A stretch of 64,000 nucleotides of DNA from Rosellinia necatrix. Its lineage: Eukaryota; Ascomycota; Sordariomycetes; Xylariales; Xylariaceae. Shown here piece by piece: positions 31,309-42,823 of this stretch (position 1 is its first letter; every line of letters starts with the position of its first letter). The stretch is from NCBI GenBank assembly GCA_021209875.1, contig JAGYVD010000004.1, positions 4,625,001 through 4,689,000 of the forward strand, written 5' to 3'. The notes under the pieces were generated by a model that was not told the origin of the DNA, searched no databases, and saw only the letters and a program-made list of their open reading frames with translations. The translations under genes and the position numbers were made by a program.

Positions 31309-34300
31309 TTACTCAGCTACCTGTGCCATTCGGCCGTTAGAAACGGGACTCTTGCTTGATACCTCAGGGACGGTCTGGAGGTTATAATCTCGGCTTTCCC
31401 GGAGAATTTGCCGTGCACGATCAAGGTCCTGCTCAAAGCCTTCCACTACCGTATTGCGGCGCGATTTTTTCATGCCACCCCTACGGACGGTAACTCCATC
31501 CATGCCTCCTTTGCTTGCGCTTTGAGCGATGCCATTCTCCCTTTCCGCGGCCGACGCTGTCTTCCCATCCTGCGTGTTGCCCTGCTCTTCCTTCACCTCC
31601 TTAGCACTGAGGTTACTTCCAAGCGCGAGATAGTTTTTCGCACCACCTCCCATCCCCTTCTTACCAGGGCTAAATCCGCCACCCCGAAGTGTCGGGATAG
31701 TGGGACTTGTGATCTCCGCCTCGCCGGCGATGTTCGTCGTGGCCGTGCTGTGGCCACTGACGCAGCTGACCTGGCTATTCATACGGCGCAGCTCCGCGAC
31801 AGTGCTTGTGACCCGCCTCGCATGTCTGCCCAATGCTGTCGTCGCGGCAGGAAAGGGAACCAGTGGCGCTAATCTGTCCTGCCCGTCGTCGTCCTGCGAG
31901 TATACCGACGTAGCAGAAATAGCGCTGACACCGCTGATATCTCGTGTTTGCTGCGAGCGAGGGACCGCATCCACCATGGTATATCCCATCACCACGGAGC
32001 CGTTTTCCCTCGAGAGGGCCTGTGGCGGCGGGCCGATGGGATACGTGTAACCCCCCGACACTACACTATTCAGGCGTGCGTGCGCCGAGCGGAATGCCTC
32101 CTCTCTGCTCTCGTCCCCGCGACCATCCGTTATCTTCTTGGCAGAAGTGGGGAGGGTGTTCTCTTCGTCCCATCTGGTTTTCGCGGATGGCGCCTCGATA
32201 GACGGGACAGTCAGCGTGGTGCCAGGCGTCTGGGCATCCTCGAAACTGTCGCTGTACCGACTGTACCGATAGCTCTCGTACACCGACGAGAGCCCACCCT
32301 CCGACACAACTATGCTGGGCTCTCGGCTGGGGGGCTGGATCTGAACCTGCGGGTCATCGTGGCCCTCGGACGTCGGCGAGCCCGTGTTCGGCCGCAGGCA
32401 GTGGGGCGGAGGGACCACGCGTCGTCGTGATGACGGTGGTGTCGGGGTCCCAGAACGCCGATCTTCGTCTGCGGAACGCTTCTTTGAGTTGCCGGGTAGT
32501 TCGGCTGGTAGTGGTGAGAAAACTTTTGATAGTCGCTGTGACGTAGCCTGTGTTGGGGTTCCGTATGTGGTAAAGGGGTCGTCTGCCGCGGCTTCGGTGG
32601 ATTGGGCATACGACGGCTTAGCTGTTGGCTGTTTAATGGCTTCTTGCCGCATGGAAGTGGTAACATCGGCCTTTTGGCTCCCGTTTGGTAAGTGCTGCCC
32701 TAGTGTTGCCTTTCGGATGTGGAGAGGCCGAGGACTGCGCCGGACATCGAAATCGGGTTGGGCCTCCTGCTTCGCCTTGTTGTCACTGGGGCTCTCAATG
32801 CTCTGCGCCTTCTCGCCGCCGAACGCTATAGAGGTCCGCGAAGCCCGGATCGTATCTCCTTTCCCAGCTTCGCTTTCTTTGACAGGGGTATCGTCGAGTT
32901 TCAAAATACTCGGCAGGCCACTCTCCTCCTCACTGTACACAGTTGAGAGCGCCGAGGACAACTCGCTACGCATCGAATTCGAGCGGGAGATGAATGTCGG
33001 CTGCATGGCGCGTGGAGGAGTCATCTGGATCGAGCGACTGGGGCTGGAAAGCGCCGTTTGCAATATATCAGCCTGCGACCCACGCCTGGACGGCCCTGCG
33101 GCGAGGCTATCGGCTTCGGATAGCATCGACACTTGGGATATTAGGGATATCCGCCGCGTATGGGTCCTTCTGTGTGTTTGCCACGGCGGGTTGCTCTGCG
33201 ATGCCTCTGGCTGCGTACCGGGGCTGCTCCCTTCGAGTTCCGAGTACAGCATTGCCGCAGGAGCGCCCTTCTCGCTCTTGGTCGGGCTCGGTGCCACGTC
33301 GACCGAGCGCGTGTAATTCTGGCCGTTCTCACCTTCTTGGGTCGAGCCTTGTTCGACCCGGTTTTGTGTCCTAGACGGCGACGCTAAAGCCGGGTGCATC
33401 ATCGTTTGTCGCCTCGTGCTCCGATTTCCATCCTGGAGGCTCTCCGCCGTCCGGCGCAGAATCGCCAATAACTCTGCATCCGTATGGCTCTGCTGCAAGA
33501 GTGGGCGGCTTTGTCCGGCCGCCGCGATACCCACACCGGGTACTCGCGCTCGACCCGCCAGCTGTTCCGCAGCGCTCATGGCCATGTGGTTGCGGCATTG
33601 GGGACACGGGTGAGTACCACCTGAGACGGGAACCTGCTGTAGTCTTGGATTGGCAGCCTGCGTATGGACCATTCCAGGGGGGTTCAAGGACCCGCCGTGC
33701 TCTAGCGGTTGGCGCACAGGGAAACGTGGCTCGATCTTACTGTCGCCTTGCAACTCGCTACGTGTATTCTGTGCGCCCCCAACGTTCTGGCCCTCGGGTA
33801 GCTTGGCCGGACCGCCCTCCGCCAAACTCTGCATCTGCCCGGATTCCGTACAAGGCAGCGTGGGGCTGCGTGCAAGCTCTGGGGCGCGGTGTCCGCCAAA
33901 CGAGAGATGTCGACTCAGCGTCCTCGTGAGCCCGTTGCCCCTGAGCCAGTTCCCCTTCCTCTTCCCACGCTTCTTCGGCGAGATGCGCGGGCCATGTAGC
34001 GCGTCCTCATCGATCCAGGACGTCTTCTGCCGATTCTGACAGATGGCGCGTCCACGGTGCTTTTCCGGGGACCGTTGTGTCTGGTCCCCGTGCCCGCAGG
34101 TGTCGGCACACGGCGTGGTTCCGTTCGCACCACCATCGCTGCTGGCGTTGCCGCTCGTGCTCCCGTCAGTAAACACGCCGCCTCCTGTATAACCTCCTCT
34201 GAAGCTATATCCCCTGGGGCGCGCGGAATCCGGCGTGACCGTGGGGAAGAGGAGATGTCTCGCCGATCGCCCCCCTCCACCACCACCACCGCCTCCCTCC

Positions 34301-34647
34301 GCAGTTCCAGTGTCGTCGGTGCAGTAGTACGTCTCCCGCTCGCTCGCCGTGCTTCGCTTGCGCAGCCGCTTGGGCGGCGCGCCGACCTCCTCGACGTGCG
34401 TGAACGCCCCGTGCTCCGCGAACGAGAGGCTGGAGACCGGGCATGCCGCCGCGCGCCGGCGGTTGTGCTGCTTCGCGACATAGATCAGGATCGGCGCCAC
34501 CGTCAGCACGAAGAGCATCAGCCCTGCGACCGAGATGCCGGCTATGGCGCCGCTGGAGAGTGAGGGGAGCGGTGCCTCTGAGCGGCTGAGTAGACCGTAG
34601 ATGGTTCTGGGCCCGTGGTGGGCTGGTGCTGGTGTGCGGTTCGACAT
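31309..34647 (-). CDS. Large single-span membrane protein with long disordered tail
   Basis: Single exon, 1112 aa, ATG at 34647. About 32 outside residues precede one hydrophobic span at residues 34-57 (GAIAGISVAGLMLFVLTVAP and on). A basic stop-transfer (KQHNRRR) follows, so the remaining ~1050 residues should be cytoplasmic. The tail is rich in Ser, Pro, Thr, Arg and Gln and has a Gly run after residue 115. It contains scattered short blocks such as SIQMTPPRAMQPTFISRSNS, RLSKVFSPLPAELPGN and RRVTSTVAELRRMNSQVS. The latter resemble phosphorylation-rich segments. There is no cleavable signal peptide. I recognise no named family; the layout suggests a membrane-anchored scaffold. Confidence 0.8.
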   Translation of the reverse strand: MSNRTPAPAHHGPRTIYGLLSRSEAPLPSLSSGAIAGISVAGLMLFVLTVAPILIYVAKQHNRRRAAACPVSSLSFAEHGAFTHVEEVGAPPKRLRKRSTASERETYYCTDDTGTAEGGGGGGGGGRSARHLLFPTVTPDSARPRGYSFRGGYTGGGVFTDGSTSGNASSDGGANGTTPCADTCGHGDQTQRSPEKHRGRAICQNRQKTSWIDEDALHGPRISPKKRGKRKGNWLRGNGLTRTLSRHLSFGGHRAPELARSPTLPCTESGQMQSLAEGGPAKLPEGQNVGGAQNTRSELQGDSKIEPRFPVRQPLEHGGSLNPPGMVHTQAANPRLQQVPVSGGTHPCPQCRNHMAMSAAEQLAGRARVPGVGIAAAGQSRPLLQQSHTDAELLAILRRTAESLQDGNRSTRRQTMMHPALASPSRTQNRVEQGSTQEGENGQNYTRSVDVAPSPTKSEKGAPAAMLYSELEGSSPGTQPEASQSNPPWQTHRRTHTRRISLISQVSMLSEADSLAAGPSRRGSQADILQTALSSPSRSIQMTPPRAMQPTFISRSNSMRSELSSALSTVYSEEESGLPSILKLDDTPVKESEAGKGDTIRASRTSIAFGGEKAQSIESPSDNKAKQEAQPDFDVRRSPRPLHIRKATLGQHLPNGSQKADVTTSMRQEAIKQPTAKPSYAQSTEAAADDPFTTYGTPTQATSQRLSKVFSPLPAELPGNSKKRSADEDRRSGTPTPPSSRRRVVPPPHCLRPNTGSPTSEGHDDPQVQIQPPSREPSIVVSEGGLSSVYESYRYSRYSDSFEDAQTPGTTLTVPSIEAPSAKTRWDEENTLPTSAKKITDGRGDESREEAFRSAHARLNSVVSGGYTYPIGPPPQALSRENGSVVMGYTMVDAVPRSQQTRDISGVSAISATSVYSQDDDGQDRLAPLVPFPAATTALGRHARRVTSTVAELRRMNSQVSCVSGHSTATTNIAGEAEITSPTIPTLRGGGFSPGKKGMGGGAKNYLALGSNLSAKEVKEEQGNTQDGKTASAAERENGIAQSASKGGMDGVTVRRGGMKKSRRNTVVEGFEQDLDRARQILRESRDYNLQTVPEVSSKSPVSNGRMAQVAE

Positions 34648-35448
34648 TGTTCCTCGTCGTCTCGCCCCGTCAAGATTCCTTGTGAGGTTGCTGGTTTCTT
34701 CGTTCTAGAGATTTCCTTCTTGATGATTAGTCGTAGCGGCGTCGTCTGCGGTTGTTGATCTGCTATCCGTTTCGGTATCCCAACGGCTGTTTCGCCTTCT
34801 CATCTAAACGTGATTAGTATTTACCTGTTGTGACTGGTCCGTGACCTCGTCATCTCCCCCCTCTGGTGATCTTTCCTAGCCTCGGCTTATTCCCAGAACA
34901 CTCTCACTAACAATGGAGAGAGAACGCGTGATGAAATCTCGAGGAGACGGAGGGGAAGAGTCGAAGCATGGCAAGATGTCAAGAACCCGGCGTCATGAGG
35001 GAGACCTATACGGAAGTGATAATCACGCAAATTCCGGCATGCGACAACCTTGCGATTCAAAACAAAAACAACGGCGATCGCGCAGATTTTACCATGTTTA
35101 GGTGCACAACAAACACAATACACATAGCCATAGGGCATGTAAACAGAGATGGTAGGTGTGCAAATGCGCCCAACTCGGGAGGGAACGCAGCTAAGATTTG
35201 AACATGAGACGGGGATCTAAGACCTCCCCATTTCTGAGCCTCATGTGCCTTCATCTCGCGCACTATAAAATCACGACTGCTATGTCTTTAAAAAAAAAAG
35301 AGGAAGCTTTTCGCTGTCATTGTCGCGGCAACGGGGAACAACAAGAATGCGTTGCCGTGGGTGCCGTGGGGCGGACGAGGGGGTGGCATTCCAATACTTG
35401 CTCCCCCCATGCCTTATCCATACAAGTATGATTCATGTTGTGTGGAAT

Positions 35449-35484
<36 letters not shown>

Positions 35485-36170
35485 TGGGCTGGTGAGACAT
35501 GGGAAGGGTGAACGAGTAATGGGCGAGTTTCGCCGACCTGGCATTGATTCATTCTTTTCACATTAGCGCGTGCCTAAAGGGCCGTCCGCGATAATTTGGC
35601 CATGATAAAGGGCCAATATCGTAGCATTTTTGTGGTAAAATTACAACGGTTTGGTGACAACAAGTTTGGGATGGGCCATGGCAATATGAAGGAAGCCTGC
35701 ATGAGATATAAAAAGTAGCTGGCTCGTAATAATCACGCACAAATTGTAAATTCATCATGTTTATCCCCAGGTGTGTGATCTTTATTGAGATGCGATACAC
35801 AGAGTCTATGGAGAGAAGCCTCCCTGAAGAAACAATCAGGTGAACTTGGATACCATGACCCGCAAAGGTCAGGAACGCCAACCACCATATGCGATACTTC
35901 TAAACCTTTTGAAGTTCTGATGCACCCCTGACTCGTCAAATGTACGAAAGAAAAAAAAAACATTTCATGCTTGAAGCCCGTTCAACTCAGTTCATATGCT
36001 TGTACTCTTCCCCAAAGAGCCTAGAATCAATCAACATGTACCGAAAAAAAGATTCCCGGGCAGGGTCTGATCAGCCACGGGAGACCACAGGTGCAATATA
36101 CTCCCTGCATCGTGTATTGCTAAAAGTATCTTTGGGGGAATGGATGGTGGAAAGTGGGTTGAGTGTTTGC
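34648..36170. other. Intergenic region with poly(A) tract
   Basis: Upstream of the membrane protein and downstream of the DUF1996 gene. Contains an A31 run at 35450-35480. Short frames are AT-driven. No gene was seen. Confidence 0.5.
35450..35480 (+). repeat. A31 homopolymer
   Basis: Thirty-one consecutive A. No target-site duplication or upstream retroelement sequence was recognised beside it. Confidence 0.9.
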
Positions 36171-38093
36171 TCAGTGTGCACGGCGGCCGTGATTGTGACG
36201 GTGCTGCACCACATGGTCTCGAATCTTGAGTTTCTGAGGAGCGGGACCGGGGATTGTAACGGTTGTGTAGAATTCTTCCGTCACATACACGACTGGTTGC
36301 ATCCAAACAATTTCCTCCACCAGACCAGCACTAGTGATAGTCTGGGTGCTATAAACTTCATAGAACACACCCGGCTCTGATGTAGCTGGAGGCGCAGAGG
36401 TAGTTGTTGGCAGGGAAGATGTCGAAGTAGAGCTAGAAGAAGAGGTTGTAGTTGATTGGATATTGTTCACCCCGAAATCTGGGTTAGAGGGTGTGGCCGC
36501 AGATGAAGCTTCGATAAAAGCGCCGCCTGACTGGGTTTTAGATGAAGTGGTAGTGGTAGGAACAGGGGTTGGTGTGGATGACGGAGTGTTAGATGTGGTA
36601 GTAGTAGGGACTTCGCCACCGATGATATTCCCAATCAAGCTGGTTACCTGATCGATGGGACCGCTTGGAGGTGTGGCTGACTCGGGCCCGTCCTGTATCT
36701 GAACGCCTCCAGGTAGCTGAGTCATGCTCTCCGCAACAGCGTTTTCCGCCGCCAGGACGAGGGGTGTCTTAAACTTGCACTCTCTCTGCTCCGCTTCTGA
36801 GAGTAGAGGTCCGTTGCTGGTGAAGAGTGCGCAGTCTCCGAGCTCTCCAGAGTCATTGGTACAGGTGTCAACCGCCTCTTGTAGGAAATCCGGGTCCCAG
36901 CCAGTCATGAAGTCACCGTGGTATCCGAAGCCTAGAGTATATCGAATTAGAGAAATTGATTGGCAAATTGGTTAATTGCTTGGAAAGCTATGACTTACCG
37001 GTTCTGTCACCGTTAGACAAGACAAATGAGCCACTCTTGCCTTGGAACTGTGCAGCGTTTGTGTCCCAGATAGTCTCGAAAAATATAGTGACTAGACGCT
37101 TCGGGTGGGTGTCGGGGCAGTTACCATTCCCAACTAAGTCAGGGTAGGCGACATGGGTCTTGTGAGTCTCACTGTCCAACTCGCCGTTCCAGCAAGATGG
37201 GAACATAAGCTCAAGTCTAAGGCCATCAGGGCACTGCGCGTCGGTGAATGTCTTGTTAGGCATGTAGTGGCGGAATAATGAGCCCTCGGCAGGCTGTTTG
37301 TAGTTCAGGCAGTTGAAGCCAACAGCGCGTTGTTCCAGGTCGGACTGGCCAGTTTGCTTCAGCCCAGCCCAGCTAGACTGGGGAGGATCGGGGGAGTAAG
37401 GATCTCCAACTGTGTAATCACGGCGGAAGTTACTTCCTGCAACCATCTGGAATCCAGCGGGAAAGGCCGTGACATTGTCTCCACGTAGTAAATAGTAGCT
37501 GCGAAAAGTTTAGTATATACTAACAAAATTTCAAAAAGGCTATTCGAAGGATTGGTGGAATAAGAAAGAGTGTAATGTAACATGTGCAAATAATTGATAG
37601 ATCCACAATTTCACTTATTGAGTGTTTAATATAGGCAAGTGGTATAAAGGGAAATACCCAAGCCAATAAATAGAGGATAACTTACGCAAGCATTCCGCCA
37701 ACCTGGGGAACAGGTGTAAACTCGTTAGTTGCAGAGTCAAGGAAGTACATAGCCGGGGTCCAATAAGCAGATTTATCCTGCTTGACGGCGCATGAGGTGC
37801 AATCAGCATTGACAAGATCGTCGTAGGTCGAAGCCATGCCAAAGCCTAATGAACTGTAAGCAATCATTCCATCAACTCAAACCGAGTAGAATGTATGCAT
37901 CAAAAGAAGGGCATGAAAACTCACCTGAAGATCCATGAACAGCATGGGCATGGCCGGAGACCTTATTAAAATCGACAATAGGGTCCATACGGGCAGTACC
38001 AGTGCTACCACGGCACTCCATACGCCAAAAGCCCTCGGCCGTGGGCGACAGGCCAAGAATGGCTAATCCAACAAGAGACTTGAGATTCATCAT
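36171..38093 (-). CDS. Secreted DUF1996 protein
   Basis: Four exons: 37925-38093, 37686-37845, 36999-37498 and 36171-36931, giving 529 aa. The leader MMNLKSLVGLAILGLSPTAEG is a likely secretion signal. The DUF1996 core follows: RMECRGSTGTARMDPIV, the HAHAVHGSSGFG motif joined across intron 1, and CTSCAVKQDKSAYWTPAMYF. Next are GFQMVAGSNFRRD, FPSCWNGELDS, SHVAYP-like THVAYPDL, CPDTHPKRLVTIFFE and GDRTGFGYHGDFMTGWD across intron 3. From about residue 330 the tail is Ser/Thr/Pro-rich and probably O-glycosylated. It ends HRHNHGRRAH with no hydrophobic GPI signal. The molecular function of DUF1996 is not known; members are secreted and common in plant-associated fungi. Confidence 0.9.
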
Positions 38094-41000
38094 GAAAGTC
38101 GATAACGTAATCAGTTGCTCAAGTTTGTAAGAACGATTGCTTTATGTTAGCACTTGGTGGCCTTCAGGTAAGGCTACCTGGATGCCACTAATGCTTCAGA
38201 GTTGGCAGGTAGATAGTGGATGTCTGAATGTGAGACTTGAATCGCTGCTATCACGATATGACGATATATCGATATCGACGTGAATAATTATGACTTGACG
38301 GGCCCGTCTGATGATCGAAGGTGTGCAATAGAAATGAAGGTGATATCCTTGATTGAGAACCGGACAAGGCCGAGGCGGCGAGTGATTCTTATCCGTCTCG
38401 CTCCTCGCCACTAATGTTTCCTCTTGTGATAGTCCCTTTCTATCGGTACCAACGTCGGTATAACCACTAATACTCGAAATCCCGGGAGTTTGGGTAGTCG
38501 CGGCACAACCCTATCGAGCACGAAGTGGATAGGATCGGGTGCTAACGAGTCGGGAATGTTCTGTATCAAGGGAGGGCGAGTACGCGATTGTTTAATATCC
38601 AAGCTTCCGAGGTACCAGGCCCTTCGCAAGTAAATACTGGGTCAGTGCTTGGGGGAAGGGTCAAGCTGGAGTGAGCGGTCGGAATACTGAAACGAATGCG
38701 ATCAACACAGGCCAATGTGAGTGAGTAGGGAACGAAATGGCCAGCAATCTAGAAACTACCTAATATTGGCGTCAGGATTGACGTTCAAAGATTTGGCAAG
38801 GAGCGTGGTAACAGAAAACTGTCAAAGGTGTTGAGGGAATGACTGGTTGGAATGTGAATGTGGAACGCGGGAAAACGAAGTGGTGAGCGGTGGGTGGTGG
38901 TAAGAGAGGGAGAGAGGGTGTGAAGGCGCGGGAGGTAGAGATAGGTAAGATAGGTGAGATAGGTTGGCTGAAGGGCACGAGATGGAGTACAGACGGTAAC
39001 TCGATGGACCCTTCAGTTCAAGGGAACGAAGTCACCTGGGACCCTGTATAGGTACTGCTGTTAGTGTTGGTACCCGAAAGGTGAAAGTGGGGTTAGACCG
39101 ATCTTATGCCTTCCCAGGTTAGGAGAGATGGGTTAGGGGCAGGGACAGTACGGTGCTACGTACTCACCTAAGGTAGGTACCGTCATTCAGAATTGGCGGG
39201 GTAGTGGATCGGAAACTTGGGTGTTAAATCTTGAGAGGCACACTGACATTTAATTCAGTTTTGGTATCAAGTTTACTAGATGCTAGGATAGCTATACTAA
39301 ATATTATGTAGTTATTGGTGTTGTTGTTTAATAACACTTGCTGCCGATAGTTTTATTGGTTCTAGATATTATACTTCGTGTATTGTGTATAGTTAATAAA
39401 TCATTGGGTGAGATGGTATAGATGGCTGATCTACTAGCAGGCCGAGGTACCTTGGTAGCTAAGTACTCAAACCTGGAGGGTACATCGTAGATTGCCTAAG
39501 GTACTTGTCCTCATATTCTATAGCTGGCCAGCTGGTAACCATCTGCATATTTTGTATGGCATGCAAACATCAGGTGAGAGAAGGCAACAAAAGATCTAAA
39601 TGAGATTGAATATCACAAGCTATAGAGATGTCCCTTGGGATCACATATATACAAAGCACCGCAATCATTTGAATGTAAAGAGTCCTAAAGCAAACCTGTG
39701 AAGTGTGGTCCTCATTCTTTTTTTGTTCAACTTGAAATAAATTAAGGTCTGCGCTTGAGCATCCCCATCGGGGGGTCGCGTCCCTCCTGATTGGCCTTCG
39801 CAGTTTCAGGTACGGGTACTTGTGCCGGGTACCTGCACTAAAGCTACCACACTAAGCTCATCCGCTGTACTGGGTACATTGACCTGCGACACCGAGAACC
39901 GGGATATAGCGCAGCCACTGACGAAAGACGCCCCTGAATTGGCGATTTCTTACCGATTTCCCACATGCGACGCGCATACAAGCCCCCAGGTGTGTCCGGT
40001 TGCATCTATTGTCCACATGTACCTGCTACCTACTTTACTATACTAAAGTAGCACCTGTTGCATCATCATCTATCACCTCAGCATCTGCGAACCATGGATA
40101 GGCCGACCAGGGGTATCGCGAGTATATCAACGAATGCGTGTGCATAGAACGATTTAACTACTAGATTTTGTAGGGTTTTATCAGATTCTGCAGGATTTTA
40201 TGCAGGGTCGGTCAGATCCGGGTTGCAGCTGAATCTGTTCAGCTAACGGCGTGACCTACTTTATATGTAGGCACATATATACAGTACACTATAACAAGGA
40301 TGTACTGCCCAGACTACTAAACTGCTTCACTCTTCTCGTAATGGTGCTTCTGCCCACCGTACACTAAAGCCCTGCGCAGACCCTGTGATGCAGTAGTGTA
40401 GTATCTGTGTAGTAGTGTACTTGTTAGACCATCAGAAATCTGCTACCATAGTAGTATATTCCCGCATTGACTCCTATGACGACGATCTTATTAGCCCAGC
40501 AATTCCTTCCCTACTACCTAAAAGAGAAGCAGAGTAGTTATCGAGTCAGAGCAGGAGTTAGAATACGGAAGGCGAAAAGCCCCACTTCCTTTACGGGTCT
40601 ACTAGCAGATCTTAAGTTGGTTCGGGAAACCGTTCCATCCTTTTTGGGATGCTAGCGGTGCCCAATACGTCACAGGAGACGTGATCGCCCTCTTGTGCCT
40701 GACAGGAACACTTTATCAAAGCGGTTGTTACGACTGGTCTGCACATCACAACCTCTTCGTCAGTGCCCCCTCGTGCCCCTTTCTAAGCCACTTGCGGCTT
40801 TCTATAATTTGACAGGTATAACCAATAACTTAGGCAATATTGGTGTGGTCGGCTATCTGTTCATACTGTTCAATGCTCAAACCATTAGAGATGCCATGCC
40901 TCTATGTACGCAATGCACATACTGTAGTCCACCAGCCAGTAAGGACCTACTTAGTGTAGGCAACAGTACTTAGTAGCCAGGAACCGTCTCCCCTTCCTAT

Positions 41001-42823
41001 TGCTTACGGACACTAAATAGATATTTCTAAGACATTCGTTCTACTAAATATTTATTGCATCAAGGATAATTCGTAGGGCACAGCCTATCTAGGTACCTAT
41101 TCAATTAAACAGCTGTATTTGGCGACCCTACTTGTGCTAGAGCAAATTCCAATCCCGTTTCGATTTCGGGGACTATACCCATTCGACTGCCATGTCAAAC
41201 TACGTCCGAGCTACACTGCATGCTGGATACCTAGCGAGTGCATGGGAGCAAGGAGGCAAACAAAATTCAGGGACGAACCCGGGGTGCCTGGCATGGAATG
41301 TTTCGGAACTTTTTAGCTCGTGAATCTAATCATATCTGACCAATTGGAGCCATGCGTACAGGTAGACGATTGCCCCGTTGGGAAACCTGGGATACCTGAC
41401 CAGTCCGAACCTGGTGATTGCCCCGCAGCTTGACATTTTCACCAGGTACCGACACTTGGCAATTCTAAACTACCAGGTAGCGACTGATTGAAATTTATCC
41501 AGACAATAATTGATAATTATATAATTCGGAAAACACAGGAAACTTTATACAAGATCGTATATGGTATATAGTCATGGGGAACTACCTATGTGGGCATGGG
41601 CCACAGCACAGTAAGTAGTTGTAAATTGTGACTTCATGCAATAAGAAGACTTGTGACTCAAATCTAGCGTGGTTGTGCCCTCCTCAGCCCTCCCCCATTA
41701 CTAGTAGGTATCGGAACATCTTGGCTAGGAACGTTGGGAATGGAGCAATCCCTCAACGGGCACCCAAGTACGCTAGAGGCTCTGGAGGCATGTACATCAA
41801 AATTTGCGCGTGCTACTACAATCACTTTGCCATCTCGGTCAATTGTGCACCTTTGGCTTTGTGTGGCCAGCCACGTAGCAACGATGTGCTAGCTTCCATA
41901 TTAGATGGGATGGGGTACGCAATATGGGTCTACCTAGTGCATTCGGCACTCCATAATCCAGAGAGTTGGGTATACATGTCAGGTAAGACTAGAAGAAAAT
42001 CACTCGCACATGTGCACTATGTACATAGTTCATGGCCTTTATGTCGGGCAAATTAATATTTCTATTGCCAGGGTTGAGTTCCACCAGTATGTCTTGCAAC
42101 CCATCCACGAAGAAAGAAGAATATTTTCTCTATACCTTCAAACGGTGGTGCTGATGAGTTGTCTACCTAAATAGGTACCTAGCCTAGGTGCGTAGGTGGC
42201 ACCATACAGGATATTGGAGTTACGTAGTACTATGCGATGACGCGGACGTAATCTGTAAGACGAGGGGCATTACGGGTAATAAATTACATATTGTTAGACT
42301 TGTCGCGTCGTCTCTTCCCCATCTTCAATGAGCCAATCGGTGATTGTGTGATGGCTATGGCCCGAGGGTTGACGATGCTACTGTTGTCATACATCTAAGG
42401 AGCCTATAACTACCTACCAACCAACGCCGACTATCAGAATTTGTATGCCGTTTATTCGGTCTCTGCCGGCAAGTAACCTAAGTACCTAGACCAGTAGTTA
42501 GGTAGGTTCCAACCTGTTAGTGCCTAGAAAATGATATGCCTATTTGTACCTAAGTACGTACAGTGTCATATATCAAATTGACGAATATGCACTGTATGAC
42601 CGTCATGCCTAAGTAGGTAGTTATTATATCAGCCACTAAGTACAAGCCACAGAGCCCCCAATAGCCACACGCTCATGTTCGGGGTGCCTACCTAGCTTAA
42701 ACTGGCAACGCATTCAAGTGAAGAACGCCAACAAGATAAACCCCACCACGTGGGCAGCATGTCCATTTCTACACAGCACCACGATACCCCTTGATATGAC
42801 GGCACGGATAACTGTGTGTTAGC
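38094..42823. other. 4.7 kb gene-free block
   Basis: AT-rich sequence with many TAGGTACC, GTACCTA and TAGTGTA-type motifs (for example around 39030-39185, 39450-39500, 42170-42200 and 42475-42620). Frames are all short and carry no recognisable domain or splice pattern. I saw no transposase, reverse transcriptase, long terminal repeat or RNA gene. It could contain decayed repeat DNA. Confidence 0.5.
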
